This document shows, one piece after another, positions 16,045 through 16,277 of a stretch of 16,277 bases of DNA; within the stretch, counting starts at the first letter, position 1; each line of letters opens with the position of its first letter. Position numbers and translations under genes: made by a program. The stretch comes from CAVQBP01 sp964448105. Lineage in GTDB: Bacteria > Bacteroidota > Ignavibacteria > Ignavibacteriales > Ignavibacteriaceae. The notes beneath the pieces are model-generated. The model was given only the letters and a program-made list of their open reading frames with translations, did no database searches and was not told the origin of the DNA. The DNA lies in assembly GCA_964448105.1 (NCBI GenBank), contig CAYUVK010000116.1, positions 1 through 16,277 on the forward strand. The letters are read 5' to 3'.

Positions 16045-16077
16045 AAAGTCGGCCTTTGATTGTTCAAAGCCGACTTT
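16045..16077 (+). terminator. Hairpin terminator after the PorV-like remnant
   Basis: AAAGTCGGC-C-TTTG (16045-16058, with C16054 bulged) pairs with CAAAGCCGACTTT (16065-16077) around the 6-base loop ATTGTT. The 13-bp stem is followed by only a short T run (16075-16078), and A-rich DNA precedes it, so it may act in both directions. The degenerate PorV frame reads through it, showing that the natural PorV stop is gone. Confidence 0.8.
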
Positions 16078-16131
16078 TCATTATAGGCAGTTTAGAAAAG
16101 TAAAAAAATTAAAACTTGTTATAGGTGTTTC

Positions 16132-16277
16132 ATGAAATTATTTCAAAGGCAGATTCTGCCGTTACTTTTTTTACTTATTATGTCAGCTCAGAATGTTTTC
16201 GCATATGAAAAACAGGACGATGGGATACTTCTTAAAATTAAACAGCAAAAAGATACTGATCCCCGGTTAATAAAAAT
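16132..16277 (+). CDS. Secreted protein, N-terminal part only; possibly GH31
   Basis: The frame runs off the window after 48 codons. Residues 1-24 form a signal peptide (KLFQRQILPLLFLLIMSAQNVFA, likely cut after VFA). The mature start YEKQDDGILLKIKQQKDTDPRLIK resembles the N-terminal beta-sandwich of bacterial GH31 alpha-xylosidases/alpha-glucosidases ('DGVxLKL...LRLxV'). Too little is present to be sure. A weak AGGTG lies five bases before the ATG. The ATG overlaps the stop of the run-on PorV frame, which is a coincidence of the decayed upstream frame. If GH31, it would add an alpha-xylosidase to the GH2 and GH3 enzymes on the left of the scaffold. Confidence 0.6.
   Translation, partial: MKLFQRQILPLLFLLIMSAQNVFAYEKQDDGILLKIKQQKDTDPRLIK

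Noticed and set aside
16004..16135. C-terminal continuation of the PorV-like frame
   Set aside because: It reads through a strong hairpin terminator and loses all PorV-like pattern, so it is run-on translation rather than native protein.

Overview
The window is AT-rich DNA (roughly 35-38% GC by eye, not computed). It looks like a scaffold of the Ignavibacteria/Chlorobi side of the Bacteroidota-Chlorobi group. The pointers are a TonB-dependent receptor with an N-terminal carboxypeptidase-regulatory-like domain lying next to a PorV/PorQ-type outer-membrane protein, several secreted glycoside hydrolases, and no SusD. This placement is inference from gene content. A run of exactly 100 Ns (13706-13805) marks a scaffold join, so the two sides need not be true neighbours at that distance.

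Left part (1-9811), a carbohydrate-degradation cluster. A DMT/EamA permease (111-980) is followed by a secreted GH2 beta-galactosidase-like enzyme (1157-4099) whose 3' end overlaps a class I SAM methyltransferase (4086-4913). Facing them on the minus strand are a secreted GH3 beta-xylosidase/beta-glucosidase-like enzyme (9811-7037) and, downstream of it, a DUF5060/DUF4038 apiosidase-like enzyme (6918-5032). The convergent junction holds a CGCAGAG-rich inverted-repeat element (4932-5027). The gap between the two minus-strand genes holds a perfect 28-bp palindrome (7006-7033) and an imperfect 33-bp palindrome (6943-6975) upstream of the DUF4038 gene. A further gene at the right edge (16132 to end) has a signal peptide and may be the start of a GH31 enzyme. 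GH2, GH3 and GH31 activities together would suit a branched hemicellulose such as xyloglucan or arabinoxylan; that is a hypothesis.

Middle part (9812-13705). After an apparently gene-free stretch comes a small STAS-like gene (about 10133-10506) with no usable start codon and a one-base frameshift at an A8 run. Next is a second mostly empty stretch and a possible small membrane protein (10970-11158). A two-gene ABC exporter operon of NatA/NatB type follows on the minus strand (ATPase 13443-12511, permease 12521-11253). The permease start is best placed at 12521, behind a clear AGGAGG.

Right part (13806-16277). A TonB-dependent receptor gene (14019-15296) keeps its signal peptide, regulatory domain and plug but stops early in the barrel. 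It runs directly into a PorV/PorQ-like fragment (15309-about 16003) that lacks its N-terminus, carries a one-base frameshift near 15473, and loses its C-terminus just before a strong hairpin terminator (16045-16077). This is either a decayed receptor/PorV locus or a misassembly next to the scaffold gap. I saw no tRNA, rRNA, CRISPR array or transposase gene. I did not find a convincing new multi-gene system; the best leads are the repeat elements, the nested-domain GH2, and the collapsed receptor-PorV region.
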